Of a DNA stretch of 57,279 bases, positions 1 to 8,928 are shown in pieces. Source of the stretch: Lachnospiraceae bacterium (GTDB taxonomy: Bacteria > Bacillota > Clostridia > Lachnospirales > Lachnospiraceae); assembly GCA_017518185.1 (NCBI GenBank), contig JAFWWB010000086.1, positions 1 through 57,279 of the forward strand, given 5' to 3'. Position numbers and translations under genes: made by a program. A model generated the notes under the pieces. It was not told where the DNA came from. It saw only the letters and a list, made by a program, of their open reading frames with translations, and searched no databases. How positions within the stretch are numbered: position 1 is the first letter of the stretch; each line of letters opens with the position of its first letter.

Positions 1-990
1 CAGGTAAAAACAACTGTCGGCACAGCGAATGCCCCGAAAGAAGAGAAAAAGGGGATGACTGTGTTTGCCGGGAACCTGAATATGGGGCAGGATCCGGTTA
101 AAGAAAAGCTGGAAAGCGCCAGAAAGCAGGCCTTTAAGATGGTATCGGATGCCTGGAATACAGACAGGGATTTCCAGAAACGCTTGCAGGATCTGAAGGA
201 TTTTGTGGCGGAGCAGAGGTCGGAGAAGGCATCTGCAAAACAGATGGCCAATGATGCGGAAAAGACGATGAAAGAACTCAAGGAAGAGTATAATCTTGAC
301 CCTGAGTCGGATGAGCAGAAGGATCTGGAATGGATAATGGCGTGGAGAAAACAGCCGTTAGAGGAAAAACTTAACAATCCTGATTTTGTAAACAATGTAG
401 AACGTTCGAAAGAAATAATGAAGAACCTGACAGAGTATCAGTCCCGTATGCTGGAAGCAGATGAGAGGCTTACTGTTGCAAAGCAACGTATCGATGAGGC
501 GGATAAAGCCATGATCGCGGCAACGCAGAGTTATACGGATGCGGAATCGGAGAATAATAAACAGCATACCATGCTGGATGCGAAGAAGGACGGAGAAGCT
601 ATTATCGCAGCTGCAGAGCGTGATGTGATCGGGATGGTGGTCACGGATGCCAAAGAAAAACAGGACGAGAAGATCCGCGAAGAGCAGGAAGAAAAAGAGA
701 AAGAGAAGGAAGAAGAAAAAGAACAGGCCAAGATCGAAGCGAAGCGCGAGGAGCAGAAGGAACTTCAGGAAGCTCTGGCTCATAATAACCGTGAGTCCAT
801 CAGTGATGTGGAAGCAAGAAGCCGGGAAAGAAAACAGGAAGATCTGGAACTATCGGACTTGACGGATCTTAATCCGGTGCAGATGTATCAGAGTTCAGGG
901 CAGGCAGAAGCGGCACTGGAAGAACTTAAGAATAAGATGGCGCTGATTGATGTGGACCTTATGGGACTTAAGGTGGACGAGACGGTTTGA
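1..990 (+). CDS. Coiled-coil protein of unknown function, 5' end outside window
   Basis: The reading frame is open from base 1 to the stop at 990, so the gene probably starts upstream of the window. An ATG at 55 is possible, but the only purine-rich stretch abuts it with no spacing, so I do not favour it. The product is very hydrophilic. Its middle and C-terminal parts are rich in Glu, Lys and Gln, including a long run of E/K/Q near residues 215-250, which predicts extended coiled coil. No signal peptide, membrane segment or catalytic motif is visible. The next gene starts 37 bp downstream behind its own strong ribosome site, so the two are probably co-transcribed and may act together. I do not recognise the family. 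Confidence 0.6.
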   Translation, partial: QVKTTVGTANAPKEEKKGMTVFAGNLNMGQDPVKEKLESARKQAFKMVSDAWNTDRDFQKRLQDLKDFVAEQRSEKASAKQMANDAEKTMKELKEEYNLDPESDEQKDLEWIMAWRKQPLEEKLNNPDFVNNVERSKEIMKNLTEYQSRMLEADERLTVAKQRIDEADKAMIAATQSYTDAESENNKQHTMLDAKKDGEAIIAAAERDVIGMVVTDAKEKQDEKIREEQEEKEKEKEEEKEQAKIEAKREEQKELQEALAHNNRESISDVEARSRERKQEDLELSDLTDLNPVQMYQSSGQAEAALEELKNKMALIDVDLMGLKVDETV

Positions 991-1027
991 TCAACACGCG
1001 GGAAAAACGGATCCGAGGAGGCGGACG

Positions 1028-1624
1028 ATGAAGATTAAGGACGCAAAGTCCATATATTATGCCAATCGAAAAGAACTGGTCGACCAGATGCGGAGCCTTA
1101 CCAAACAAAAGGAAGAGGCTGAAAAGAAGTATAGTCTGACCGGTGAAAGCAGGTTTTCAGAGGAGGCAGCAACTCTGGAACTGTCGATTAATGCTACAAC
1201 AGAGGCTTTTGAGGATAATCAGAAGGTCATCGATTCCATCATGGAGCAGTGGTGTAATGTTTCAAATATGGAATCTTCGAAGCAGCAGGGCGAAGCCATG
1301 AAGGAATACACGGAGGATATGGGCAAGATCATGATGGTGTTCCGCAGGCTGGCGAATGGTGATATCGTACCCAGGACAGATGAAAAGAAGCTGATGGAGT
1401 ACGATGATAAAATGTATCAGATGGCCAAGAATATGCAGCTGCAGGCGATGCAGATGGATAAGAAGCATAAAAAGCACAAATCTCTGTGGGAAGAGGAAGA
1501 GAAAGAGACACCGGAGGATCCGATGGAAGTAGCGGATAATACCGAATACGCCGGAGAACTGCCGGATATAGCGATCCCGGAAGTGGCTGCTGATATGAGC
1601 AGCGGAGATGGGATGGCGGAGTGA
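1028..1624 (+). CDS. Hypothetical helical protein, 198 aa
   Basis: The start at 1028 is chosen because GAGGAGG lies just upstream at normal spacing; a longer frame back to 947 would overlap the previous gene without a ribosome site. The protein is charged and helix-rich (Lys/Glu/Gln/Met), with no membrane span or signal peptide and an acidic tail. A motif rich in Met, Lys and His (AMQMDKKHKKHK) sits near residue 150. It follows the coiled-coil gene by 37 bp and is followed by a clear terminator, so the two form the end of one operon. The family is not recognised, and partnership with the upstream protein is inferred from position and similar composition only. Confidence 0.7.
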   Translation: MKIKDAKSIYYANRKELVDQMRSLTKQKEEAEKKYSLTGESRFSEEAATLELSINATTEAFEDNQKVIDSIMEQWCNVSNMESSKQQGEAMKEYTEDMGKIMMVFRRLANGDIVPRTDEKKLMEYDDKMYQMAKNMQLQAMQMDKKHKKHKSLWEEEEKETPEDPMEVADNTEYAGELPDIAIPEVAADMSSGDGMAE

Positions 1625-1642
1625 TTATAGTGGTAATAGTGT

Positions 1643-1676
1643 AAAGCGGCGAGTATGTATCCCGCCGCTTTTTTAT
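1643..1676 (+). terminator. Rho-independent terminator
   Basis: The arms AAGCGGCG (1644-1651) and CGCCGCTT (1663-1670) are perfectly complementary and are followed by a T run to about 1675. It ends the two-gene coiled-coil operon. Confidence 0.85.
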
Positions 1677-1982
1677 ATTTCAGTATTGGCATCCGATAAT
1701 AGGAGTGTGTGAAATAATCTCTGTAAAAACGGAATAACACTATTCGAATGAGGTCTCCTAAGGTAAAATAAATCTTAAGGAATGACGATGCAGCCGGAAA
1801 TGTGGGCAAGGAGCGGTTAATAGGGGTGTAAAAATTTTATTGAGGAAACAAGCGGGAAGCGGCGGATAAATTGCCTTATCGATGCCGGCGGGTGACAAAG
1901 CCGGAGTGATATGGTATCATATTAAATGAATGCGGAATGCGACACTGATAGGAGATGATCCGGAGATAGGACAGCAAAGGGG
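1677..1982. other. Intergenic region before the LacI pair
   Basis: About 305 bp between the terminator and the first LacI gene holds no convincing gene. TTGAGG at 1840 and GATAAA at 1865 could be promoter elements, but the 19-bp gap is too long for confidence. An inverted arm pair CCGGCGGGTGACAAAGCCGG near 1884 is the only other structure seen. Confidence 0.4.
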
Positions 1983-3014
1983 ATGAGACCATATAAGGAC
2001 GTAAAACTGAAAGATATTGCGAATGCGCTGGGGGTTTCGGTGGTCAGTGTATCGAATGCGTTACGGGGAAAAAGAGGGGTCAGCGATGAACTGAGAAAAA
2101 AAGTCTGTGAGGAGGCAAAGCGGTTAGGATTGGATCTGACTGTATATGAGCGGCAGATCGGGGAAAAATCGGAAACTGTCGAACATAAATCCACCCTCTC
2201 CATTGCCGTGATCGTTTCGCAAAGATATATTTCGATCGGCACCTCGTTTTATTGGCAGATGTATCAGAAAACCGCGTATATTGCAGCCGGGAGAGGGTGT
2301 ATCACTACGTTGGAAATCGCAGATGATGAACATGAAGCAGTGGCGCCTTTGATCATACGTCAGCAGGAAGTGGATGGTGTGATCGTTATCGGACCGATGC
2401 GGGAGCCGTTTCTGAAAAGTCTGTTAAATGCAGCCGCTTGTCCTGTTGTTTTTATGGATCAGCAGATCGGATACGGAAAAAATTCTGCCGTATTATCCGG
2501 GAATTATTATGGTATGTATCGCTCTACATACGAACTTGTTCTGGCGGGACATAAGGAAATCGGTTTTGTCGGAACGCTTGCCAGATCAGGAAATATCATT
2601 GATCGCTATTATGGTTATAAAAAATGTATGCGTGAGAATGGTCTGAAAGTTTTAAAACAATGGGTTTTGTCGGATCGGAAAGGGAAAAATGAAATCCCGG
2701 GGATAAAGTTGCCGGAGCACCTTCCTTCAGCTTTTGCCTGCAGCAGTGACTATGCGGCAGCTATTCTGTATGATGCGTTAAAGGAGCGGGCGGTACGTGT
2801 TCCGGAGGATATATCGATAGTGGGATATGATGATTATTTGATCGGACATGAGTTGTCAGGTAAATTAACCACTTATCGGGTGGATTTAGAACGTATGGCG
2901 AAATGTGCGGTGAAACTGGTTCTTCGCGAGATACAGGATCCTATGACCTCCGGAGTGATCTATGAGGTGGATTCGGATGTGATAAAACGGGAATCCGTTC
3001 GCAGGATCGTATGA
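1983..3014 (+). CDS. LacI-family transcriptional regulator (first of a tandem pair)
   Basis: A DNA-binding repressor, probably controlling the adjoining mannoside operon. Residues 8-55 form a typical LacI helix-turn-helix and hinge (KDIANALGVSVVSVSNALRG, then VSDELRKKV). Residues 70-340 are a periplasmic-binding-like sensor fold with the usual late motif DISIVGYDDY. The length of 343 aa is normal. The ATG at 1983 follows AAAGGGG very closely, so translation may be weak. The next LacI gene overlaps its stop codon, so they are co-translated. The effector is unknown; a manno-oligosaccharide or phosphorylated mannose is inferred from context. Confidence 0.9.
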   Translation: MRPYKDVKLKDIANALGVSVVSVSNALRGKRGVSDELRKKVCEEAKRLGLDLTVYERQIGEKSETVEHKSTLSIAVIVSQRYISIGTSFYWQMYQKTAYIAAGRGCITTLEIADDEHEAVAPLIIRQQEVDGVIVIGPMREPFLKSLLNAAACPVVFMDQQIGYGKNSAVLSGNYYGMYRSTYELVLAGHKEIGFVGTLARSGNIIDRYYGYKKCMRENGLKVLKQWVLSDRKGKNEIPGIKLPEHLPSAFACSSDYAAAILYDALKERAVRVPEDISIVGYDDYLIGHELSGKLTTYRVDLERMAKCAVKLVLREIQDPMTSGVIYEVDSDVIKRESVRRIV

Positions 3015-4060
3015 CTGCATATAATATGGGTGAAAATATGGAACAGAATGTGACAATGAGCGATATTGCCAAGGCATTGGGAATCAGTACAGTAGCAGTA
3101 TCAAAGGCTCTTTCCGGAAAAAACGGAGTAAGTGAAAATCTGAGAAAAGAAGTTTTTGAGACAGCGGAAGAACTTGGATATGAACGAAAAGAAAAAAAGA
3201 AAAAAGGGAAAACAAGTGTTACGGTCGGCGTGGTCGTAGCGGATCGATTCATGGCGGAGAACAGATCCTATTATTGGCGGATCTATCAGGAACTCACATT
3301 TGCGGCAAAGCAGAAGCAGTATTTTACGCTTTTGGAAGTCATCGATCAGAAAGCGGAAAAGGCAGGGGAAATACCGAAACTACTGCAGGGAAGTATTGAC
3401 TGCTTGATCGTATTGGGGGCTTTTTCCGGAAAATATCTGGATATGCTTAACAGAAAAGCAGTGGTTCCACTGGTAGGGCTGGACACCATTTACGAACAGA
3501 TCAATGGTGATGCGGTGATAGCAGATAATACGATCGGGGGCTACCGTATGACGGAATACCTGATACAGTCCGGGTATCACAGGATCGGCTATGTAGGTAC
3601 CCTGAAGGCTACGCCAAGCATAGATGACCGGTATATGGGATATTGCAAAGCAATGTTTTTTTACGGACTTTCCGTGCAGGAAGCCTGGTTGATCAAAGAT
3701 CGTGATATTGAAAGCGGGAGAATGGATACCGAAGAGTGTTTCCGGCTGCCGGAAAAACATGATATGCCGGAAGCCTTTTTTTGTAACAGTGACTTAAGTG
3801 CTATGATACTTATCGGTAAATTACGGGATAAAAGACTGAAAGTACCGGAGGATGTATCGGTAGTCGGATTTGACCATTTCTTGCCGGAGCCGTCGGAAGA
3901 TCTGCAGCTGACAACTTATGAAGTGGATATCCGCGGTATGGCATTTGAGGTAATGGAACTGATCAGGGATCGTATGGAAAAACGGGATCGTCCATACAGG
4001 GTGTTGACGGTCCGGGGGAAAATGGTGAGTGGAAAAACGGTGAAAATCCGTAACGATTAA
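3011..4060 (+). CDS. LacI-family transcriptional regulator (second of a tandem pair)
   Basis: The second LacI-type repressor has its helix-turn-helix at about residues 16-65 (SDIAKALGISTVAVSKALSG) and a sensor domain ending in a VSVVGFDHF motif. It overlaps the first regulator by the ATGA at 3011. ATGs at 3026 and 3038 are also possible and would shorten the N-terminus by 5 or 9 residues. It shares layout and motifs with its neighbour but the two have diverged, so this is an old duplication rather than a recent copy. It is convergent with the AraC gene, with only 4 bp between the stop codons. Effector unknown. Confidence 0.88.
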   Translation: MTAYNMGENMEQNVTMSDIAKALGISTVAVSKALSGKNGVSENLRKEVFETAEELGYERKEKKKKGKTSVTVGVVVADRFMAENRSYYWRIYQELTFAAKQKQYFTLLEVIDQKAEKAGEIPKLLQGSIDCLIVLGAFSGKYLDMLNRKAVVPLVGLDTIYEQINGDAVIADNTIGGYRMTEYLIQSGYHRIGYVGTLKATPSIDDRYMGYCKAMFFYGLSVQEAWLIKDRDIESGRMDTEECFRLPEKHDMPEAFFCNSDLSAMILIGKLRDKRLKVPEDVSVVGFDHFLPEPSEDLQLTTYEVDIRGMAFEVMELIRDRMEKRDRPYRVLTVRGKMVSGKTVKIRND

Positions 4061-4064
4061 AAAT

Positions 4065-4964
4065 CTAAGCTTTTCGAAATTTACCGGGTGTCATCCCGGT
4101 ATGCTTTTTAAAAATCCGGATAAAATTATTTGTATCATAAAAACCTGTGCGACTGCTGATCTCCTGAACTGTCAGGGAAGTATTGATCAGCAGTTTTTTT
4201 GCGTTGTTAATCCGAACGCGGTTCAGATCCTGCATCGGGGAAATACCGAAAATGGAACGGTATTCCCTGCAGAGCTGGAAACGGCTGATACCCAGGCGGT
4301 CAGAAAAATGCTGCAGCGTATGAGGTTCATCGGAGTGATACAGGATAGCGTGATGCATTGTGTCCAGGTATCCGGGAGTGGCTCCGGATGCCTGTGAAAA
4401 GGTGTCCTTTTCATTACAAAGGGTTTTGCAGTAAGTACTGAGGATCCGTGTTAGCAAAAGATGTGTATCCAGAGCCTGCTCGGCAGAGAAATGCTGCGGA
4501 ATAGCGGACAGTTCGGTCAGTATAAGGGGGGAACAGGAACGCAGTGCCGGATGGATCGGCTTTCCGGCGGACAGATAATCTGAAAAGACGGAATAATCGC
4601 CGCCGATGAAGCAGAATCGAAGACTGCATGGAAGCATAACGAGCCTGATACGAATAGGCTGCGATACCGGTAAGGCAAAGAACTGACCGGTAGCTACATT
4701 GTATTCAACAGGTTCACAGTTGTTGCCGGCCTGGATCAATACAGCTCCTTCCACACAGTAGATGAGAAACAGAAAAGGCATGGGAGAAAACGTATATTCC
4801 TGCAGGATGGTAAGATTCCTTTCGCAAGAGGCAACAGGATGGAGTAAATGATCGGTAATATTCGGGGCATATGTATAAAGCTTTAACCCAAAGGTATCAT
4901 CTGTAGTAATATCTCCAATTGTCTGAATACTTCTGATCAGAAGTGCAGAATCATCTGAATTCAT
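4065..4964 (-). CDS. AraC-family transcriptional regulator
   Basis: A 299-aa regulator with an N-terminal ligand-sensing region (about residues 20-150, cupin-like) and a C-terminal pair of helix-turn-helices. Both HTH signatures are visible: LQHFSDRLGISRFQLCREYR, then VQEISSRTGFYDTNNFIRIF followed by FKKHTGMTPGKFRK, the classic AraC ending. It is transcribed away from the GH130 operon from a shared AT-rich region of about 200 bp, which fits a divergent activator of that operon, as for other glycoside-utilisation loci. The ATG at 4964 follows an AAAGGAGGGA site. The sugar ligand cannot be read from the sequence. Confidence 0.92.
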   Translation of the reverse strand: MNSDDSALLIRSIQTIGDITTDDTFGLKLYTYAPNITDHLLHPVASCERNLTILQEYTFSPMPFLFLIYCVEGAVLIQAGNNCEPVEYNVATGQFFALPVSQPIRIRLVMLPCSLRFCFIGGDYSVFSDYLSAGKPIHPALRSCSPLILTELSAIPQHFSAEQALDTHLLLTRILSTYCKTLCNEKDTFSQASGATPGYLDTMHHAILYHSDEPHTLQHFSDRLGISRFQLCREYRSIFGISPMQDLNRVRINNAKKLLINTSLTVQEISSRTGFYDTNNFIRIFKKHTGMTPGKFRKA

Positions 4965-4999
4965 GTATGTCCCTCCTTTTGAATAAGCAGTAAATGACA

Positions 5000-5027
5000 G
5001 TTATATGATATTTCTATTATCATACAA
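5000..5027 (-). promoter_or_regulatory. Candidate promoter for the AraC gene with overlapping dyad
   Basis: On the minus strand TTGTAT and TATAAC are separated by 16 bp. A dyad with arms TATGATA (5004-5010) and TATCATA (5018-5024), 7 bp apart, lies across the spacer, and a third TATGATA is at 5033. This would suit autoregulation or repression by a LacI protein. Confidence 0.5.
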
Positions 5028-5057
5028 GAATATATGATAAAAGTCAATAATAGCATA

Positions 5058-5086
5058 TTGAATTTTAATGTAAAAAGAAATATATT
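5058..5086 (+). promoter_or_regulatory. Sigma-A-type promoter of the mannoside operon
   Basis: TTGAAT (5058-5063) and TATATT (5081-5086) are separated by 17 bp in very AT-rich DNA, upstream of the first GH130 gene. Transcription would start near 5093, at the edge of the palindrome listed next. Confidence 0.7.
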
Positions 5087-5093
5087 AAAGATA

Positions 5094-5103
5094 GTTAATT
5101 AAC
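5094..5103. promoter_or_regulatory. Candidate operator palindrome at the transcription start
   Basis: GTTAATTAAC is a perfect 10-bp palindrome just downstream of the -10 box. GGTTAAATTAAATTAA follows at 5115, a partial second copy. Its location fits a repressor site, with the adjacent LacI proteins as candidates. Binding is inferred. Confidence 0.4.
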
Positions 5104-5163
5104 CATACTACAAAGGTTAAATTAAATTAAAAAACAATGCGATCGACACGAGGAGGTTTGACG

Positions 5164-6345
5164 ATGATACATAGCAGATACTTTATAGAAAAGGAAAAAC
5201 AGGAGCGTTTGCTGGAAAGGAAAAATGAAAGAACAACGTTCTATAACGGTATATTTGATCGTTATACCTGGCCGGTGATCACAAGACAGCATATCCCGTT
5301 GAGCTGGAGATATGATCTGGATATTGAAACCAATCCGAATTTCCAGGAAAGACTGGGGGTAAATGCAACACTGAATTCAGGGGCCATACGGTTGAACGGA
5401 AAGAATTACCTGGTAGTTCGCATTGAAGGGAATGATCGTAAATCCTTCTTTGGAGTGGCGGAAAGTGAAAGTGGTATTGACGGATTTCGGTTTTGGGAAA
5501 AACCGATCCTGTTTGAAGATACCTGTCCGGAAGAGACTAATGTATATGATATGCGTCTGACGCAGCATGAGGATGGCTGGATCTATGGCGTGTTCTGTTC
5601 CGAGAGTCATGATGATTCCGTTAATGATCTTTCTGCGGCGGTTGCAGCCGCCGGGATTGTGCGGACCAGAGATCTGAAAACCTGGGAGCGTCTTCCAAAT
5701 CTGATCACCAGACGTTCTCCGCAGCAGCGAAATGTGGTTTTACATCCGGAGTTCGTAGACGGAAAATACGCATTTTACACACGACCGATGGACAGTTTTA
5801 TTGATACAGGCAGTGGTGGTGGTATCGGTTTCGGGCTGTGCGATGATATCACGAATGCAGTGATCGATGAGGAAAAATTACTGAGCAGGAGAAAGTATCA
5901 TCAGATCACGGAGGCAAAAAACGGTGAATGCATCGTTCCGATCAAAACGGAAAAAGGGTGGCTTCATATTGCACATGGTGTGCGTAATACAGCAGCAGGG
6001 CTTCGTTATGTACTCTATGCCTATGCTACCGCAACAGATCATCCGGAGAAGGTGATCGCAGAGCCGGGAGGATTGCTGCTGGGACCTCTCGGATGGGAAA
6101 GAACAGGGGATGTTTCCAATGTGGTGTTTTCCAACGGAGCGATCGTGAAGGAAAACGGAGAGATTTATCTATACTATGCAGGAAGCGATACCAGGGTCTA
6201 TGTAGCTACAACGACGGTGGAAAAGCTGGCGGATTATATCTTCCATACACCGGAAGATGCAGGCAGAAGTGTTCTTTGCGTAAGGCAAAGATGCGCAATG
6301 ATCGATCATAATCTGGAGATCATGGAAAAGGAGGGATTAAAATGA
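5164..6345 (+). CDS. GH130_1 4-O-beta-D-mannosyl-D-glucose phosphorylase
   Basis: Cytoplasmic phosphorylase that splits beta-1,4-mannosyl-glucose with phosphate to mannose 1-phosphate and glucose. The start at 5164 is set by GAGGAGGT; an upstream ATG at 5137 lies before that site. GH130 subfamily 1 features are clear: [42 protein letters not shown] with the putative proton donor Asp129, [33 protein letters not shown], and [15 protein letters not shown]. The length of 393 aa is typical. It opens an operon and overlaps the second phosphorylase gene. A cellobiose 2-epimerase, which often accompanies this enzyme, is not in the window. The subfamily call rests on remembered family sequences. Confidence 0.92.
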   Translation: MIHSRYFIEKEKQERLLERKNERTTFYNGIFDRYTWPVITRQHIPLSWRYDLDIETNPNFQERLGVNATLNSGAIRLNGKNYLVVRIEGNDRKSFFGVAESESGIDGFRFWEKPILFEDTCPEETNVYDMRLTQHEDGWIYGVFCSESHDDSVNDLSAAVAAAGIVRTRDLKTWERLPNLITRRSPQQRNVVLHPEFVDGKYAFYTRPMDSFIDTGSGGGIGFGLCDDITNAVIDEEKLLSRRKYHQITEAKNGECIVPIKTEKGWLHIAHGVRNTAAGLRYVLYAYATATDHPEKVIAEPGGLLLGPLGWERTGDVSNVVFSNGAIVKENGEIYLYYAGSDTRVYVATTTVEKLADYIFHTPEDAGRSVLCVRQRCAMIDHNLEIMEKEGLK

Positions 6346-7364
6346 GGTATCAGATCGTAAACAGCCAGGCAGTTCCCAATATGCCATGGCAGGATGCACC
6401 ACAGAAAAAATCGGATATCCCTATGTGGAGATATAGTGAGAATCCTATCATCAACCGTAATCCGCTAAAAAATGTAGCCAGAATCTTTAACAGTGCAGTG
6501 GTTCCCTATCACGGAGCTTTTGTCGGAGTATTTCGAGGGGAACAAAAGGATGGAATCCCCTTTATCTATTTTGGGAGAAGTAATGACGGTATTCATTGGG
6601 ATTTTGATGAGAAAAAGATCTCCTTTTCCGATGATGAAGGAAACGAATTCATGCCTAAGTATGCCTATGATCCGCGCCTGGTGGAGATTGAGGGAACCTA
6701 TTATGCGATCTGGTGTCAGGATGCCTATGGTGCTGCGATCGGTATGGCAAAGACGAAGGATTTTAAAACCTGGACCAAAATGGAAAATCCGTTTCTTCCT
6801 TTTAATCGAAATGCAGTACTGTTTCCACGTAAAGTAGGCGGAAAATACATGCTGCTGTCGAGACCTTCGGACAGTGGCCATACACCGTTTGGAGATATCT
6901 ATCTTTCGGAAAGTCCGGATCTGGAATACTGGGGGCATCATCGGCATGTGATGGGGAGAAGCGAGAAATGGTGGGAGTCGGTAAAGATTGGGGCAGGTGC
7001 GGCGCCGATTGAGACAACAGAAGGATGGCTTTTGTTCTACCATGGCGTAACCGGAACCTGTAACGGATTTGTATATTCCATCGGAGCCGCCATTCTTGAT
7101 ATCGATCATCCATCCATTGTGAAATACCGGTGCAGTACATTTTTGCTGACGCCCGAAGAATGGTATGAGGAAAGAGGATTTGTGCCAAATGTATGCTTCC
7201 CCTGTGCTGCTATCTGCGACAGTGAAACCGGCAGGATCGCTGTGTATTACGGCTGCGCAGACAGTTATGTATCATTGGCATTCACAACACTGGACCAGAT
7301 CGTGGATTATATAAAGGAACACTCCGTTGTCCGGGATTTGGACGGCGAAGAAGGGAAACAATAA
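6342..7364 (+). CDS. GH130_2 beta-1,4-mannooligosaccharide phosphorylase
   Basis: Predicted to remove mannose units from beta-1,4-manno-oligosaccharides by phosphorolysis, yielding mannose 1-phosphate. It overlaps the upstream GH130_1 gene by the ATGA at 6342. Family features include [35 protein letters not shown] with putative catalytic Asp110, [41 protein letters not shown] and a late [13 protein letters not shown]. The length of 340 aa fits subfamily 2. Having both subfamilies in one operon matches the known split of labour: GH130_2 shortens oligosaccharides and GH130_1 finishes the mannosyl-glucose. No signal peptide is present, so both act after import. Confidence 0.92.
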   Translation: MRYQIVNSQAVPNMPWQDAPQKKSDIPMWRYSENPIINRNPLKNVARIFNSAVVPYHGAFVGVFRGEQKDGIPFIYFGRSNDGIHWDFDEKKISFSDDEGNEFMPKYAYDPRLVEIEGTYYAIWCQDAYGAAIGMAKTKDFKTWTKMENPFLPFNRNAVLFPRKVGGKYMLLSRPSDSGHTPFGDIYLSESPDLEYWGHHRHVMGRSEKWWESVKIGAGAAPIETTEGWLLFYHGVTGTCNGFVYSIGAAILDIDHPSIVKYRCSTFLLTPEEWYEERGFVPNVCFPCAAICDSETGRIAVYYGCADSYVSLAFTTLDQIVDYIKEHSVVRDLDGEEGKQ

Positions 7365-7391
7365 ACAAAAACACAAAGAGGAGGACTCAAA

Positions 7392-8810
7392 ATGAAGAGG
7401 AAAGTAGCAACAATGGTAATGTCCATGGTGATGGCAGTTTCTGCGATCGGATGTGGATCTACGGGGGAAACGGCTGCCGGAAACGGAAATGCTCCGTCTG
7501 CGACGGAGGACGGTTCAAAGGCAGGCGATATCACGGAGAACAGCTCGGGAACGGGTGCGTACGGTTCGATCATTCTGGGAGAAACCGGATCGGACATTAC
7601 CACAACGATCAAATTCATCCACCACAAGACAGACCGTGAGCAGGACGGAACGATGGCGGGATATATTGCCGAGTTTAATAAGATCTATCCGAATATTACC
7701 GTGGAAACCGAAGGGATCACGGATTATGCGGAAGATTCTCTTTTGCGCCTGCAGGGGGGCAATTGGGGGGATATTATGTTCATCCCTGCGATCGATAAGG
7801 CGGAGCTTCCCAATTACTTTGAGCCGTGGGGAACGGTGGAAGAGATGAGTAACTATATCAATTTTGCCGGAGAATGGGCTACCGGCGGACAGAATTATGG
7901 TATCAGCTATATGGGAAATGCGCAGGGACTGCTGTATAACAAAAAGGTATTTGCGGATGCAGGCGTGACAGAGCTGCCCAAGACCCCGGATGAGTTTATC
8001 GAAGCATTACAGAAGATCAAGGACAATACAAATGCGATCCCGCTCTATACGAACTTTGCTGCAGGCTGGACTATGGGCGGTCAGTGGGATGCATTTCTGG
8101 GTGCGATCACAACGGGGGATGAAACCTGGTTGAATCAGAAATTCGTGCATAGTGCAGAACCCTTTAAAGACAACGGTGATGGTACCGGAGCCTATGCACT
8201 GTATAAGATTCTTTATGATGCGACCGCAAAGGGGTTGATCGAGGATGATTATACGACAACCGATTGGGAAAGCTGTAAAGGCAGGATCAATAATGGTGAG
8301 ATCGGATGCATGGTACTTGGTTCCTGGGCGATAGTACAGATGAAGGATGCAGGTCCGAACCCGGATGACATCGGATACATGCCCTTCCCGATCACGGTAA
8401 ACGGAAAACAATATGCGACCGCAGGTGCGGATTACTGTTACGGTATCAATAAGAATGCAGATGATACGAACAAACTGGCAGCACAGATTTTTGTTAAGTG
8501 GATGGTTGAAGAATCCGGCTGGTGCGATTTTGAAGGCGGGTATCCGATTTCAAAGAATGCTCCGACATCCTTCGCATTCGATGGCGTGGAAGTTGTGGAA
8601 AATGCAACAGCACTCGAAGGAGAAGAGGATTTTATGGGGGAAATGAATGCGGAATCGGGTCTGAACTTTAACAACGGTGGTGATTCTAAAGTGCAGGATA
8701 TCGTTGTAAATGCGTTCAATGGGACCAAAACCTATGATGAGATCATGGCCGATTGGACAAAGAAGTGGAATGATGCACAGGAAGAACTGGGAATCGAAGT
8801 ATTGTATTAA
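7392..8810 (+). CDS. ABC sugar transporter substrate-binding lipoprotein
   Basis: An extracellular solute-binding protein of family 1, expected to capture beta-manno-oligosaccharides for the two permeases downstream. Residues 1-21 form a lipoprotein signal ending at a lipobox with Cys21 (SAIGC), followed by a flexible Gly/Ser/Thr-rich linker to about residue 60. The remaining 410 residues carry the family pattern, including a GTMAGYIAEFNKIYPNI region, WGDIMFIP and GEIGCMVLGSWAI. The start follows AGAGGAGGA. It lies 28 bp after the GH130_2 gene in the same operon. Substrate is inferred from neighbours. Confidence 0.93.
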   Translation: MKRKVATMVMSMVMAVSAIGCGSTGETAAGNGNAPSATEDGSKAGDITENSSGTGAYGSIILGETGSDITTTIKFIHHKTDREQDGTMAGYIAEFNKIYPNITVETEGITDYAEDSLLRLQGGNWGDIMFIPAIDKAELPNYFEPWGTVEEMSNYINFAGEWATGGQNYGISYMGNAQGLLYNKKVFADAGVTELPKTPDEFIEALQKIKDNTNAIPLYTNFAAGWTMGGQWDAFLGAITTGDETWLNQKFVHSAEPFKDNGDGTGAYALYKILYDATAKGLIEDDYTTTDWESCKGRINNGEIGCMVLGSWAIVQMKDAGPNPDDIGYMPFPITVNGKQYATAGADYCYGINKNADDTNKLAAQIFVKWMVEESGWCDFEGGYPISKNAPTSFAFDGVEVVENATALEGEEDFMGEMNAESGLNFNNGGDSKVQDIVVNAFNGTKTYDEIMADWTKKWNDAQEELGIEVLY

Positions 8811-8835
8811 GTAGTTGCTTCCTTATGTTTTGATG

Positions 8836-8880
8836 GGTCGGGGAAATCGGAAGATAACCCCGACCTGTTAAATAAACAGG
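8836..8880 (+). other. Tandem stem-loops between binding protein and permease genes
   Basis: GGTCGGGG (8836-8843) pairs with CCCCGACC (8858-8865). A second stem, CCTGTT (8864-8869) with AACAGG (8875-8880), overlaps its 3' end. No T run follows, so this is more likely an mRNA-stabilising or processing structure than a terminator. Such structures commonly raise binding-protein mRNA above permease mRNA. Confidence 0.6.
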
Positions 8881-8928
8881 GCAGTTGTGACAATAACGCC
8901 GGTGAAAGCGGCGTAGAAAAGAGGTTAT

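Noticed and set aside
8836-8880. Terminator after the binding-protein gene
   Set aside because: No T run follows the stems, and the permease genes downstream have no promoter of their own.
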